The notes under the pieces are model-generated. The model made no database searches and was not told the DNA's origin. It saw nothing but the letters and a program-made list of their open reading frames with translations. A stretch of DNA of 64,000 bases from assembly GCA_018266215.1 (NCBI GenBank), contig JAFEAV010000001.1, positions 62,001 to 126,000 of the forward strand, written 5' to 3'. The DNA comes from Cyanobacteria bacterium SZAS LIN-3 (GTDB taxonomy: Bacteria > Cyanobacteriota > Vampirovibrionia > Obscuribacterales > Obscuribacteraceae). Position numbers and translations under genes: made by a program. How positions within the stretch are numbered: the stretch's first letter is position 1; every line of letters begins with the position of its first letter. Shown here one piece after another: positions 1-8,844 of the stretch.

Positions 1-1635
1 ATCGATGATCGTCACGGCACTGTTGCCGTTGACCGAGATACCACTCTTGTAAGTGTGAGCCTCGCGCAGGACAAGCAAATCCTTTGGCACCTGGATCTCA
101 CCGTAGTATTTGCCGTTGGTCTTATTTGTCAGCCAGTTGTTATCGGCTCCATACATAGGAATAGTGGTTAGCTTCGAAGGGTCCATGCCGCGCTCATCTA
201 TCATCTCGCCTTCGTCAAAGCCGCCGGTAGGCTGGTTTATACTGGCTTCAAGATAGGTGGCGTGGTCGCCGATGCGCTGGGCATAAAACGACGGCGGCAC
301 TTTGCTGCGATTATTGTTAATCACTGAAGTATCGTTAGCCCAGGAAGGCGTCGGGCCAAATTTAACTTCGTGAGTTGTATGACCGCCCGGGCCACCGATG
401 TGATCGGCTGGACTCTGCAGCATCTGATTGATTGTGCCTTTCAGCGCCTTCTCCCAGACCTGATTGCCGGCGGCATTCGGATGCACGGTGTCGCTGTAGA
501 GTTCAGGGCGAATCTTGCCTTTGGAGTCCACAAAATTACTGCCGATATCAGAGAACACTACGTTCTTGCCGTCCGCCAGGCCACTGTATTTTTGGTTGAG
601 TTGCTTGACGATATCCATGTCGCCGCCCTTGGGCAGAATGCCCATCAACAGTACCTTGGTGTCAGGGCTGCGCTCTCTGATCGATTGAATGATTTTCTCG
701 GTTTCCTTTGTCACATCGTCAATAGACTCAGCACCGGACTTTATACGATAGGTATCGTTGGTACCGATGTTAATTACCGCGACTTTCGGATGACCCTGGA
801 ATTCGCCGTGATTGATGCGATACAACAAATCGGAAGCGGTATCACCACCGCTACCAAAGGCCGTTGGTCTTTGTGCGGCGAAGTCAGTGGCAAAGGTAGA
901 CAATTTGTCTTTAGCCAGATTAGCAGTGATGGAATCCCCGAAAAATTCAAGGGCAGAGCCCTGCTTAGCGGCGTCGGCCGCATGCGCAACGTTCCGCTCA
1001 TGAATCTGTTCCCAGCCCTTGCTGCCGGCCTTTTCTTGCCTGATTGCGTTAAATCCAAGCGGAGACTGTTTGATCAATTCCTCAAGGGTCGGCGAAGGGT
1101 GCGTCGGCGGCACTGGGGTGTCTCCGCCACCACCGACCGGAGGCTTAGTGGGCGGTACTGGGGTGTCTCCGCCGCCACCGACCGGAGGCTTAGCGGGCGG
1201 TACAGGGGTGTCTCCGCCGCTTCCATGACTGTTCAAATAGGCTTCCAGCTTCGCCAGTTCAGCTTCAAGTGCATGAATTTCATTAGTAAGTTTTTGCAAA
1301 ATAGCGGCTTGAGAGTCCCCAACCTGGTCATGATGGCCGCCGCCGGAAGAATTGTCGCCGTTGTCGTGATGACCATCGTGATGCCTGTGATGGTGGTGAT
1401 GATGATGATGGTGTCCGTGGTGATGGCCATCGTGATGATGCATGGAATTTTGATAGATATCGGAGAAATTTACCGATCCATCGTGATTCAAAATATCGCT
1501 TCCAGCGGGCTTTTGTTCAGCCCTGGTTAGCGTGACTCTGGCGTCAGCCGGATTAGCCATATCAATGATGGGACGCACCGCGGCATCGCCGGTGTTTACG
1601 CCTGAGATACTGTCATTTTGATCAAACTGCTTCAC
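1..1635 (-). CDS. SGNH/GDSL-type hydrolase with His-rich N-terminus (3' end outside window)
   Basis: The frame is open for 545 codons and runs off the left edge, so the C-terminus is missing. The GTG start at 1635 has a GGAGG seven bases upstream. The N-terminal third is low complexity: a tract around residues 65-100 that is mostly His with some Asp and Gly, then three copies of a 15-residue Pro/Gly repeat. The hydrolase domain follows with SGNH blocks: EFFGDSIT (block I, nucleophile Ser), a GSGGDT turn (block II), INIGTNDT (block III, Asn) and SDTVHPN (block V, the Asp-x-x-His pair). The family cleaves esters or acetyl groups on lipids and glycans. The real substrate is unknown. The His tract could bind metal, which is inference. 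No signal peptide is visible. Confidence 0.85.
   Translation of the reverse strand, partial: MKQFDQNDSISGVNTGDAAVRPIIDMANPADARVTLTRAEQKPAGSDILNHDGSVNFSDIYQNSMHHHDGHHHGHHHHHHHHHRHHDGHHDNGDNSSGGGHHDQVGDSQAAILQKLTNEIHALEAELAKLEAYLNSHGSGGDTPVPPAKPPVGGGGDTPVPPTKPPVGGGGDTPVPPTHPSPTLEELIKQSPLGFNAIRQEKAGSKGWEQIHERNVAHAADAAKQGSALEFFGDSITANLAKDKLSTFATDFAAQRPTAFGSGGDTASDLLYRINHGEFQGHPKVAVINIGTNDTYRIKSGAESIDDVTKETEKIIQSIRERSPDTKVLLMGILPKGGDMDIVKQLNQKYSGLADGKNVVFSDIGSNFVDSKGKIRPELYSDTVHPNAAGNQVWEKALKGTINQMLQSPADHIGGPGGHTTHEVKFGPTPSWANDTSVINNNRSKVPPSFYAQRIGDHATYLEASINQPTGGFDEGEMIDERGMDPSKLTTIPMYGADNNWLTNKTNGKYYGEIQVPKDLLVLREAHTYKSGISVNGNSAVTIID
1107..1222. repeat. 45-bp tandem repeat, about 2.5-3 copies, coding
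   Basis: The motif ggggtgtctcc recurs at 1115, 1160 and 1205, exactly 45 bp apart. It encodes a 15-residue Gly/Pro-rich unit (core GGGGDTPVPP) that links the His-rich region to the hydrolase domain of the flanking gene. The repeat keeps frame, so copy-number change would only alter linker length. Confidence 0.85.
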
Positions 1636-1674
1636 TGTTAGTCCTCCCGATGGCAGGCTGGGACCAAACGATGA

Positions 1675-1740
1675 CGAGCTTCACCTGAACGACTGAACAG
1701 TCAGTCGCTGATTCAAATAATCTGGTAAGTGTGAAGCTCG
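1675..1740. other. Inverted repeat in the leader of the SGNH gene
   Basis: CGAGCTTCAC at 1675-1684 is perfectly complementary to GTGAAGCTCG at 1731-1740. A smaller hairpin (CGACTG/CAGTCG type) lies between the arms. It sits 40-105 bases upstream of the GTG start at 1635, inside the 223-bp gap to the next gene. It could be a 5'-leader structure or the terminator of the upstream gene. No T-run follows it. Confidence 0.45.
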
Positions 1741-1858
1741 AAACCTTGGTGCCTGGTACAAAGGCAATCTAACAATTCTTGCAGGGCACTAGTGTGGAAC
1801 TTACGTGGCGACCATGTGGCATTATCGTGTCGTTTTGCACGCTAGCCCGGGGCCATCA

Positions 1859-2764
1859 TCAATGATGATGGCTGCGATGACGCGAGGGCTGTGTAGATGG
1901 GCCGGTAGCTCTGGCCCCACCCTCTGCGGCCATGCCAGCCGCCCCCTGCACCATGCCACTGCCATCGGACATAGCCGCCGCACCACCCAGACCGGCCTCG
2001 GCAGCGTCAGAAGCCCAGGCGTGACCACCGGCGGACGGACGGGAAGGAATGCGGACGACCTTGGTTTCATACCAGACCTTTCTGGACTGGCTATCAAATT
2101 TATTGTCGAGGCCCTCGACATCTATAATACGAGCCGAACGACCGGCCGCATAAGTGCGGATATCCTGCTCGCTCAGAGCGCCGTCATTGCCGGTAGCTTT
2201 ATCGATGATTTCAAAGTTACTCAGGATATAGCCGACCTTAGCGCGCTCATCGGGGCTTAATTTCTTTGTTTGCATACGCGCTGTAAGCTCAGCAACAGTG
2301 AGGTCGTCGGCCTTATTGGTGTTGGCGGCATTATAAGTATTGTCGAGACTGGCGCCGCTTATGCCCGTCACAATCTTCCGCTCCTGCAGCAGACCCGCTT
2401 TTTGAGTCTGCAAATTGGCCAGGTCCTTAAGAGTAATTTCCTTACCATCAGCGGCAATCAGCTCGGTATTGTTCAATAAAATCGTCGCCAGTTTGGCTGT
2501 CTTCTTGTCGTCGCTGGCGGCAGCTTTTACCAATTCGTCCCGGTCGAGCTTGCCATCTTTATTTATGGAATCAAGATTACTAAATTGCTGAACGGCCTCG
2601 CCGATAAAGTCCCCCTGACTGACAATCAGCTTTTCACGCTTGACCAGCACCTTTTTAAACTCATCCATCGCCTCACTGCTGAGCGAACGGGAAGCGGCAC
2701 CACCGGCTGCGTTTTGCTCGAAAGCAAAATTACTGTCGTAGGAAACTTGTTTTTCACTGGACAT
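1859..2764 (-). CDS. EF-hand-like calcium-binding protein, 301 aa
   Basis: The chosen start is the ATG at 2764 (MSSEKQVSYD), preceded by GAGG nine bases away; an in-frame start 14 codons upstream has no ribosome site. The middle holds EF-hand-type 12-residue loops: SINKDGKLDRDE is the clearest (D-G at 5-6, Leu at 8, Glu at 12), with weaker ones at NTNKADDLTVAE and around TGNDGALSEQD. The first acidic ligand is replaced by Ser or Asn, so calcium affinity is uncertain. The C-terminus is Gly/Ala-rich, then basic, ending in three His. No signal peptide is seen. The role is unknown. Confidence 0.7.
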   Translation of the reverse strand: MSSEKQVSYDSNFAFEQNAAGGAASRSLSSEAMDEFKKVLVKREKLIVSQGDFIGEAVQQFSNLDSINKDGKLDRDELVKAAASDDKKTAKLATILLNNTELIAADGKEITLKDLANLQTQKAGLLQERKIVTGISGASLDNTYNAANTNKADDLTVAELTARMQTKKLSPDERAKVGYILSNFEIIDKATGNDGALSEQDIRTYAAGRSARIIDVEGLDNKFDSQSRKVWYETKVVRIPSRPSAGGHAWASDAAEAGLGGAAAMSDGSGMVQGAAGMAAEGGARATGPSTQPSRHRSHHH

Positions 2765-2845
2765 AAGAAAAAACCTCGCAAGAGCTAATTGACTCAGTGC
2801 GGCCAATCTAAACCGAAGTTGTTGCCGAACTGTTAACGCTGGAGG

Positions 2846-4084
2846 CTAGTCGTCAGCAGCTATCTTAAGAGTGATTTTTCGGGTATCGAAGCGAACCAAA
2901 AGTCCTTTTTGATGCGGCAATCCGTTCGGCGGGGACGGCAGAGGGAGCAGGCGGCGAAGCAAATCTAGTGTCATCCGCCTTGCAGGAGTACTTCCAGACA
3001 ATAATCTGACAGTGCCTATGTCACTCTCGTTTTCGAATTTGATCGACACCGTGACGGGAGAGCCGTTGAAAACTTCTCCAGAGCGTGAATTCATTACTGT
3101 CGAATTGGACTCAAGCCAATATTTGAGTGTGCGCTGCTCCTCGTCATGCCGGGCCTGAGAGCTGTTTCGAGGCGTCCAAGAAATTGCAGTACCCAAAGCT
3201 TGCCGCCCAAAGCACTTCAATCTGACCTTGTTGTCTTCGCCGGGAAGCACAGTGACGATGCTACCAGCAGCATTGAAATAGTAATGGCCGGGAGCAACAC
3301 CCAGAGAAGAAACTACCGCCGTATCAGGTTCTGCATAGTTCAATTTGCCGACGACCTGGAGTTTGGAACCATCCGGTATTGCTCTCAAATTAGCATTGAA
3401 TAGTTCCACAGGTGGGCCAGCGTCTGTGTAAAGGACAGGATTGGCATTGGACCGTACGCCAAAGCGCCCACTCAGCACGACATCCTGCTGAACGAAAAGC
3501 TCGGGATTGCGAGAATAAGCCGCGCTGATTAGCTGCCAGTACTCCAGATCTCGGTCAATAACATCGAGGTTGTGACTTCTCAGCCAGGCATTCCGCCACG
3601 CTACAAACTTATCGAAATTAGCCAGGGTCAATTCCTCCCGGCCCTCAGCTCCGCGATAGGTTTTGAGAGAAGTCTCACTCTTACCATCGGAAGACGGGAC
3701 AGCGATTGGAATATATAGAATCCAGAGGCTGTTGAGGGACGGCATCAGAGACTGGGTAATTTGGCTGTAGTCAAAGTTATCTGGCTTAAGACCACTCCAA
3801 AAATCATAGCGGACGTTATAGTAGGTAGGCAGCGGCGGCCCTTTCAATATCCGATAGGGATTGAAGCGCGCCACTGGTGGCTGAGTCTCACTCACGTTAG
3901 AGCTCAGCTTAGCCCCCAGACATTGACCAACGAAAATTAACTCGCAGTCGTACTTGTCTTTTATGACCGGCTCGGATTGCGGCAGGTCAGCAGCAATACC
4001 AGAAATCGGCAAAACAAACGAGCAGACGAAGACAACGAGAAAGGGCCTCGCCACCTTCAGCCAGTCATTACTCCTGCTCTTCAT
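2846..4084 (-). CDS. Secreted protein of unknown function, 412 aa
   Basis: The start at 4084 (MKSRSNDWLK) overlaps the end of the upstream gene by 17 bases, which suggests coupled translation. Residues 8-31 form a hydrophobic export signal ending near GIAAD. I do not recognise the central region. Its first part has a paired-Cys segment (CELIFVGQCLG). The last 95 residues follow the pattern of TonB C-terminal-like domains: a valine-rich strand, GTVRLLSGS, a helix with LLRRLLPLP, then a closing strand. That resemblance is by eye and weak. Export to the periplasm or cell surface is likely. Confidence 0.65.
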   Translation of the reverse strand: MKSRSNDWLKVARPFLVVFVCSFVLPISGIAADLPQSEPVIKDKYDCELIFVGQCLGAKLSSNVSETQPPVARFNPYRILKGPPLPTYYNVRYDFWSGLKPDNFDYSQITQSLMPSLNSLWILYIPIAVPSSDGKSETSLKTYRGAEGREELTLANFDKFVAWRNAWLRSHNLDVIDRDLEYWQLISAAYSRNPELFVQQDVVLSGRFGVRSNANPVLYTDAGPPVELFNANLRAIPDGSKLQVVGKLNYAEPDTAVVSSLGVAPGHYYFNAAGSIVTVLPGEDNKVRLKCFGRQALGTAISWTPRNSSQARHDEEQRTLKYWLESNSTVMNSRSGEVFNGSPVTVSIKFENESDIGTVRLLSGSTPARRMTLDLLRRLLPLPSPPNGLPHQKGLLVRFDTRKITLKIAADD

Positions 4085-6413
4085 CGACAAGGTCCCCGGC
4101 GACGGCGGTAAACTGCCCCGTCGAGGTTTCCATCTTGGCCATGATGCCGATTGCTTCCTGATACATCGCCTCGGCTTCATCTTCGCGCTTCAAGCGGCGC
4201 AGCAGCTTGGCGTAGTCTGAAAGCGACTGTGCGATATCAGCGTGACCTGGCTCCAGTCGCGCCTTGCGCAACTCAAGAGCACGTTTGAAGAGCGGCTCGG
4301 CTTCTTTGAGTTTGTCCTGCTTCATATAAATGTTTGCCAGGAGCGACAGAGAGTCGGCAATTTTCAGCGGCTCGCTGACCGAGCTTGCTTCCAGAATAGT
4401 TATCGCTCTGCGTATAAATGGTTCGGCCTGGTTGAATTTTTCCTGGGCTACCAGCACACCGGCCAGATTATTGAGATCCACAACCAGAGCGGAATCATTG
4501 GGGCCGAAATGATTGAGGCGATGGACGAGGATGCGCTCATAGAGCACCTGGGCCTTCTCATAATTTTGCTGGGTGAAATAACTGTGGGCCAGACGTTCAA
4601 ACACACGGTGCAGAGCATCGGGCGGATCATTGGCAGGATCGAAATTAACGAGCAAGTCGTTGTCGGCCTTGACCGAACTCTTCATGAAAGTAGCCAATCG
4701 GGACGCGCGCGCGTCCTCCGGCTGGATCGTCTGTGAATGACGCTTGGACTTGCTTGCCGCAGCGGCGTCTGCAGCAGAATCGGCAGCAGCGCCGCCAGCA
4801 GCATCTTCGGTGTCACCACCGGTCTGCTCCTGATCTTCAATCTTTTCATCGTGGGGCGACATGTCGGTCGCTTCAGTGCTCTGACGCGCATAGGCACCAC
4901 TCAGGGAAGTTATGCTGTCCCCGGTAGCGGCGTGGGAATCATCAACAGTCAAGCGCTCATCATCCCGCACATGAAAGGACAGACTCGCACCCTCACCGAT
5001 GTTGGAGACCATGGCGGAGTCACCACCGGCAGTGCCGGGGGGTTTATCGACGGGAGCAGTTCCGCCTTTTTCAGCAGCAGTCTTCTCTGAAGCCAGCGCA
5101 CCCTCAACCATTGTCACTTCCACGTTGGCAGCGGCCGGCGGAGGCGGCGGGGCAGCGTCAACCGGCTCACCCTTGAGGCGCAGTCCTCTGTCTTTGGACC
5201 AGCCGAGTTGCTTCAGTGCCTCATCAAATTTCAAGATACCGGAGATATGATGCAGGGCGTAGTCCAGAGTGACGACAGCGTCGTCCTGACTGAGCAGGCC
5301 CTTGGTCAAAAGCTGATGGCAGCGCAGGGTAGCCTGCAGAGTAGGCACATCCATGTGGCCTGTCAGCACCATGATTTTACCCAGCACCGCGGCACTCTTG
5401 GTTGAGACATCGAAGGCATCTTCGATTTCCAGCTCGGTGACAACACGGGCGAGCATCAATAATTTTTCGTAGGACAGTGTTTTGTCCGTGCCTTCTTTTT
5501 CAGCCTTGACGTCACTCACAGCCTCTTCCAGGCTGACGCCAGCATGCACGCGAGCGAGGGCTTCGCTGGCCTTGATCGGCTCCAGGTCATCGGAGTCGAC
5601 AAGCTTTTGCAGCTCAAGAGCTGCATCGAGCAGTTGTTGTGAAACCAACTTCTGGGTGATCAGCACCTGTCCAATCGTTTGCTGATTTACGAGGCCCCAT
5701 TCCAGAGCATTCATCACGTCGGTTTCGGTAAGCACCGAAGCCATAACCATGAGTTCGCCCAGACGCACGCCTTTTTTACGAGGGGCGTCCTGGTGGGGCA
5801 GGGACGGTGCCTTGACCGGCGGTGGTGGAATCTGACCGGGCTCAAGCGGCGACAGACCAGCCTGACTGCGCAGGGTGGCAATGGCCTCGTCACGGCCGAG
5901 CATGTCGTCACGCACACGCACCTGCAAATCGAGCGCGGTGGTCAAAACCTCATTGCTGATAGTCTTTTGCAAAACCAGCATGCGGCCCAGGGGTAAACCG
6001 GTGGCGTAGCTCTGCTCCACAGCTTTGGCCAGGACTTCATAGGTGACCAGTCCGGACTCCACAAGCAATTCACCCAGCTTGCTCGTCTGTGAGCGCTTGG
6101 GCGAAGTATATTCGGTAAGTATGTCCTTGAAGGGTACGCCGACCTTGTAAGCGATTTTCAAACAGCGCAGCGCTTCGTTGAGCTCCACAGTTTTGTCGCG
6201 CAACATCGACTGTGCTTCCAGCGCCGACTGCAAATCCCGGGGAGAGAGCAAGCCGTTCATCACCAGCACCTGCCCTATTTGCATACGCTTATTGCGCGAT
6301 GAGCGCACCGCATCGGCAAGTTGCGCCTGAGTTAGCAGTCCGGCCTGCACGAGCAAATCGCCCAGACGTAAGCTATGAGCTGACCTTTTGAGAATCGATG
6401 ACACCAGGTACAA
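4068..6413 (-). CDS. Four-repeat GspE-N/MshEN-like protein with C-terminal TPR, 781 aa
   Basis: Residues about 15-420 contain four tandem copies of a 90-residue unit with the signature R-L-G-D/E-L-L-x-x-x-G-L-[LV] ... [IL]-G-x-[VM]-L-[VI], as in the N-terminal domain of type II secretion/type IV pilus ATPases (GspE, PilB, MshE). No ATPase domain follows. A Pro/Ala/acidic linker (about 420-580) leads to kinesin-light-chain-like TPRs (about 610-760). MshEN domains are known c-di-GMP binders, so this could be a c-di-GMP-responsive scaffold, which is inference. The start is a TTG at 6413; a GTG three codons later is also possible. A paralogue lies at 36134-37636. Confidence 0.8.
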   Translation of the reverse strand: MYLVSSILKRSAHSLRLGDLLVQAGLLTQAQLADAVRSSRNKRMQIGQVLVMNGLLSPRDLQSALEAQSMLRDKTVELNEALRCLKIAYKVGVPFKDILTEYTSPKRSQTSKLGELLVESGLVTYEVLAKAVEQSYATGLPLGRMLVLQKTISNEVLTTALDLQVRVRDDMLGRDEAIATLRSQAGLSPLEPGQIPPPPVKAPSLPHQDAPRKKGVRLGELMVMASVLTETDVMNALEWGLVNQQTIGQVLITQKLVSQQLLDAALELQKLVDSDDLEPIKASEALARVHAGVSLEEAVSDVKAEKEGTDKTLSYEKLLMLARVVTELEIEDAFDVSTKSAAVLGKIMVLTGHMDVPTLQATLRCHQLLTKGLLSQDDAVVTLDYALHHISGILKFDEALKQLGWSKDRGLRLKGEPVDAAPPPPPAAANVEVTMVEGALASEKTAAEKGGTAPVDKPPGTAGGDSAMVSNIGEGASLSFHVRDDERLTVDDSHAATGDSITSLSGAYARQSTEATDMSPHDEKIEDQEQTGGDTEDAAGGAAADSAADAAAASKSKRHSQTIQPEDARASRLATFMKSSVKADNDLLVNFDPANDPPDALHRVFERLAHSYFTQQNYEKAQVLYERILVHRLNHFGPNDSALVVDLNNLAGVLVAQEKFNQAEPFIRRAITILEASSVSEPLKIADSLSLLANIYMKQDKLKEAEPLFKRALELRKARLEPGHADIAQSLSDYAKLLRRLKREDEAEAMYQEAIGIMAKMETSTGQFTAVAGDLVDEEQE

Positions 6414-6464
6414 ACCCTTTCAAAACCCTCGTTAGCATAGCACCACGGAGTCTCGATTAACAAT

Positions 6465-8015
6465 TTAGCGATGCACCCGGCCGACCCTGAAGCGCAGGGC
6501 CTCAGCCACATGGTCACCCTCGATCTTATCGCAGTCGGCCAGATCGGCTATCGTCCGGGCCAGACGCAATATCCGGTCGTAGGCCCTGGCCGACAGTGCA
6601 AACTGATTGACCGCGCGGGCCAGGAGCCGGCGGGTCGGCTCGTCAATGGCACAGTGGACATCGACCAGGCGCGGGCTGATCATGGTGTTGAAGATGAGCG
6701 GCTTTTGCGGATCGGCGCTGCCGTTGCGATTGCGCTGGCGATTAATGGCGCGCACCACTCGCTTGCGAATAGCACTTGACGGCTCCCCGGGACCATGGCG
6801 CTCAAACTCTTCTTCCTTCAGGCGGGCCACTTCCACCTGCATATCTATGCGGTCGAGCAGGGGACCGGAAAGGCGCGACCAGTAACGGTCGGCATTATAA
6901 GGAGAGCAGCCGCAAAATTTTACGGGGTCACCCTTATAGCCGCAGGGGCATGGGTTACAGGCGGCAATGAGCATAAAGGAAGCGGGATAGGTCAGGGTCT
7001 GGCCGGCCCGGGAGATGGTGACCCGGCGGCTCTCCAGGGGCTGGCGCAGGTTGTCCAGATGCCCCCGGGGAAACTCGGTCAGCTCATCCAGGAAAAGCAC
7101 ACCCAGGTGACTGAGCGAAATTTCTCCGGGCTTGGGCGAACTGCCGCCGCCCACCAGACCAACGACCGAGGCGCTGTGATGCGGACTGCGGAAAGGTCGC
7201 TCGGTAACCACGCCCGATTTATCAGTCAGCAAACCGGCGACGCTGAAAAGTTTGGTCAGCTCAATAGCCTCGGGGAATTCCAGGGGCGGCATGATGCTGG
7301 GTAAACGCTCTGCCAGCATAGATTTCCCCGAGCCGGGTGGACCCACCATCAGCATATTGTGACGTCCGGCAGCGGCAATTTCCAGGGCCCGCTTGGCTCC
7401 GCCCTGCCCCTTGACCTCGGCGAAATCCTTGTCATAGGAAATGTTTTCACTTGCCCTCAAAAATTGAAACTTGCCTGTGCCCTCATATACGGTGCCATTG
7501 GATAGCCCCAGGGACAGGCTCAAAACCTGCATCAAATGAGAGACTGGATAGACGGCCAGTCCCTCCACAAGAGACGCTTCCTCGGCGTTGTCCTCGGGTA
7601 CTACAATGCCCGTTGCCCCCGCCTTTTTGGCCGCCATAGCCACCGGCAGAACACCATTGACCGGCCGCACGGAGCCGCTCAGGCTGAGCTCTCCCACAAA
7701 CCAGAGATTGGCGATTTGCTCACTCTGGATCAATCCGGTGGCGGCCAGAATGCCGGTAGCAATTGGCAAATCGTAGGCCGGGCCCTCCTTGCGGATATCG
7801 CAGGGGGCAAGATTCACCAGCCATTTTTTACCCGGGGGTACCAGGAAAGAACAGGCTTTAATGGCTGCCCGCACCCGCTCGCAAGCCTCCCGGATGGCGG
7901 TGTCGGGCAAGCCCACAATCGATATCTGACCGAGACCGGCGCAGCAGTCCACCTCCACCTCGATAGGAAACGCATCGACACCCAGCACAGCACCTGAAAA
8001 TACTCGTGCAAACAT
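6465..8015 (-). CDS. comM: ComM/YifB family Mg-chelatase-like AAA+ ATPase
   Basis: The 516-residue protein is of normal family length. The ATG at 8015 has GGGAGG five bases upstream, so it is preferred over an in-frame codon ten residues earlier. The N-terminal ChlI-like domain begins MFARVFSGAVLG with GLPDTAIREA. The AAA+ core has Walker A GPPGSGKS near residue 225, Walker B LFLDEL, and the family's Cys-rich ACNPCPCGY segment. The C-terminal Mg-chelatase domain carries SARAYDRILR. ComM drives branch migration of recombination intermediates during natural transformation in gammaproteobacteria. The same role here is an extrapolation. Confidence 0.95.
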   Translation of the reverse strand: MFARVFSGAVLGVDAFPIEVEVDCCAGLGQISIVGLPDTAIREACERVRAAIKACSFLVPPGKKWLVNLAPCDIRKEGPAYDLPIATGILAATGLIQSEQIANLWFVGELSLSGSVRPVNGVLPVAMAAKKAGATGIVVPEDNAEEASLVEGLAVYPVSHLMQVLSLSLGLSNGTVYEGTGKFQFLRASENISYDKDFAEVKGQGGAKRALEIAAAGRHNMLMVGPPGSGKSMLAERLPSIMPPLEFPEAIELTKLFSVAGLLTDKSGVVTERPFRSPHHSASVVGLVGGGSSPKPGEISLSHLGVLFLDELTEFPRGHLDNLRQPLESRRVTISRAGQTLTYPASFMLIAACNPCPCGYKGDPVKFCGCSPYNADRYWSRLSGPLLDRIDMQVEVARLKEEEFERHGPGEPSSAIRKRVVRAINRQRNRNGSADPQKPLIFNTMISPRLVDVHCAIDEPTRRLLARAVNQFALSARAYDRILRLARTIADLADCDKIEGDHVAEALRFRVGRVHR

Positions 8016-8112
8016 AAGCCCTCCCCGAGAACCTGATACAGCCATGACTAAAGAGCAAAACGCTTGCAGTCAAGAAAAAGTTCAATTCTCAGGCAGAAAA
8101 TCTTTTGCCGTT

Positions 8113-8844
8113 CTATTTAGCCGATTGAATACGCTCTAAAAACGCCCGCGCTTCGACGTTATTGGGCTCATCCTTGAGCAATTTGCGCAGCTCGGTGAGA
8201 GCGCTTTCCTTATCACCGCGCTTGCTCAAAGCCGATGCCAGGCCGATACGCGCGTCATCGTTATTGGGTTCGATATCGAGGGCGGCTTTTTCTTCTTTGA
8301 TCTGACCATCGAAGTCCCCGGACAAACCGAGCACCATGGCCAGTTTGTGATGGGTGTCATCATTGGTGTCATCAAGCTCGCAGGCTTTGCGATAGGATGA
8401 AATACCGGTGGCCAGATCACCTCTGCCGAGAGAGGCCTCGGCCAGCGCGCAGTAGGCCTGGGTTTCACGCGGATCGAGCTGCGTTGCCAGCAAGGCTTCT
8501 TTGTAGGCCTCTTCAAATTTAGAGCGCTTGGCCAGCACTTCGGACATCACATAATGAGCCGTAGCGTTGGTCGGTCCGATATCGATCGCCCGCTGCAAAA
8601 TAGAAGCGGCCTCATCGTACTTGCCCTGCACATAGAGTATGACGCCCAGATTATTCAGCGCCGTGGCACTGTGCGAATCACTCAGTAGCGCTTCGCGGTA
8701 TTCCTTCTCAGCCTTTTCGTAATCACCTTTTTTGAAATACTCATTGCCGGTGATCAGAAATTTGTTGGCGGGTGGACGCACAAGACCGCAGCCCGAAATT
8801 GAAAGAGCCCCCAGCAAACAAATCGCTAGCAAGGCTTGCTTCAT
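8113..8844 (-). CDS. TPR lipoprotein, 243 aa
   Basis: It starts with a lipoprotein signal (MKQALLAICLL) ending in the lipobox LSISGC, with the lipidated Cys at residue 19. About six TPRs follow (residues 28-235), for example YFKKGDYEKAEKEYREAL and LNNLGVILYVQGKYDEAA. Its ATG overlaps the aspS stop codon (TGATG), so translation is probably coupled. TPRs mediate protein contacts. PilW/PilF-type pilotins have this architecture, but nothing here shows that role. It is likely anchored in the outer or inner membrane. Confidence 0.9.
   Translation of the reverse strand: MKQALLAICLLGALSISGCGLVRPPANKFLITGNEYFKKGDYEKAEKEYREALLSDSHSATALNNLGVILYVQGKYDEAASILQRAIDIGPTNATAHYVMSEVLAKRSKFEEAYKEALLATQLDPRETQAYCALAEASLGRGDLATGISSYRKACELDDTNDDTHHKLAMVLGLSGDFDGQIKEEKAALDIEPNNDDARIGLASALSKRGDKESALTELRKLLKDEPNNVEARAFLERIQSAK

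Noticed and set aside
1107-1222. Possible CRISPR-like repeats
   Set aside because: The 45-bp copies are contiguous, without spacers, and keep a coding frame.
370-1530. Plus-strand open frame of 386 codons
   Set aside because: It lies antisense to the SGNH hydrolase, which has all catalytic blocks and a good ribosome site. The plus-strand product is low complexity with no domain.
4068-6413. Type II secretion or pilus ATPase
   Set aside because: Only the N-terminal repeat type is present; there is no Walker A or B motif.
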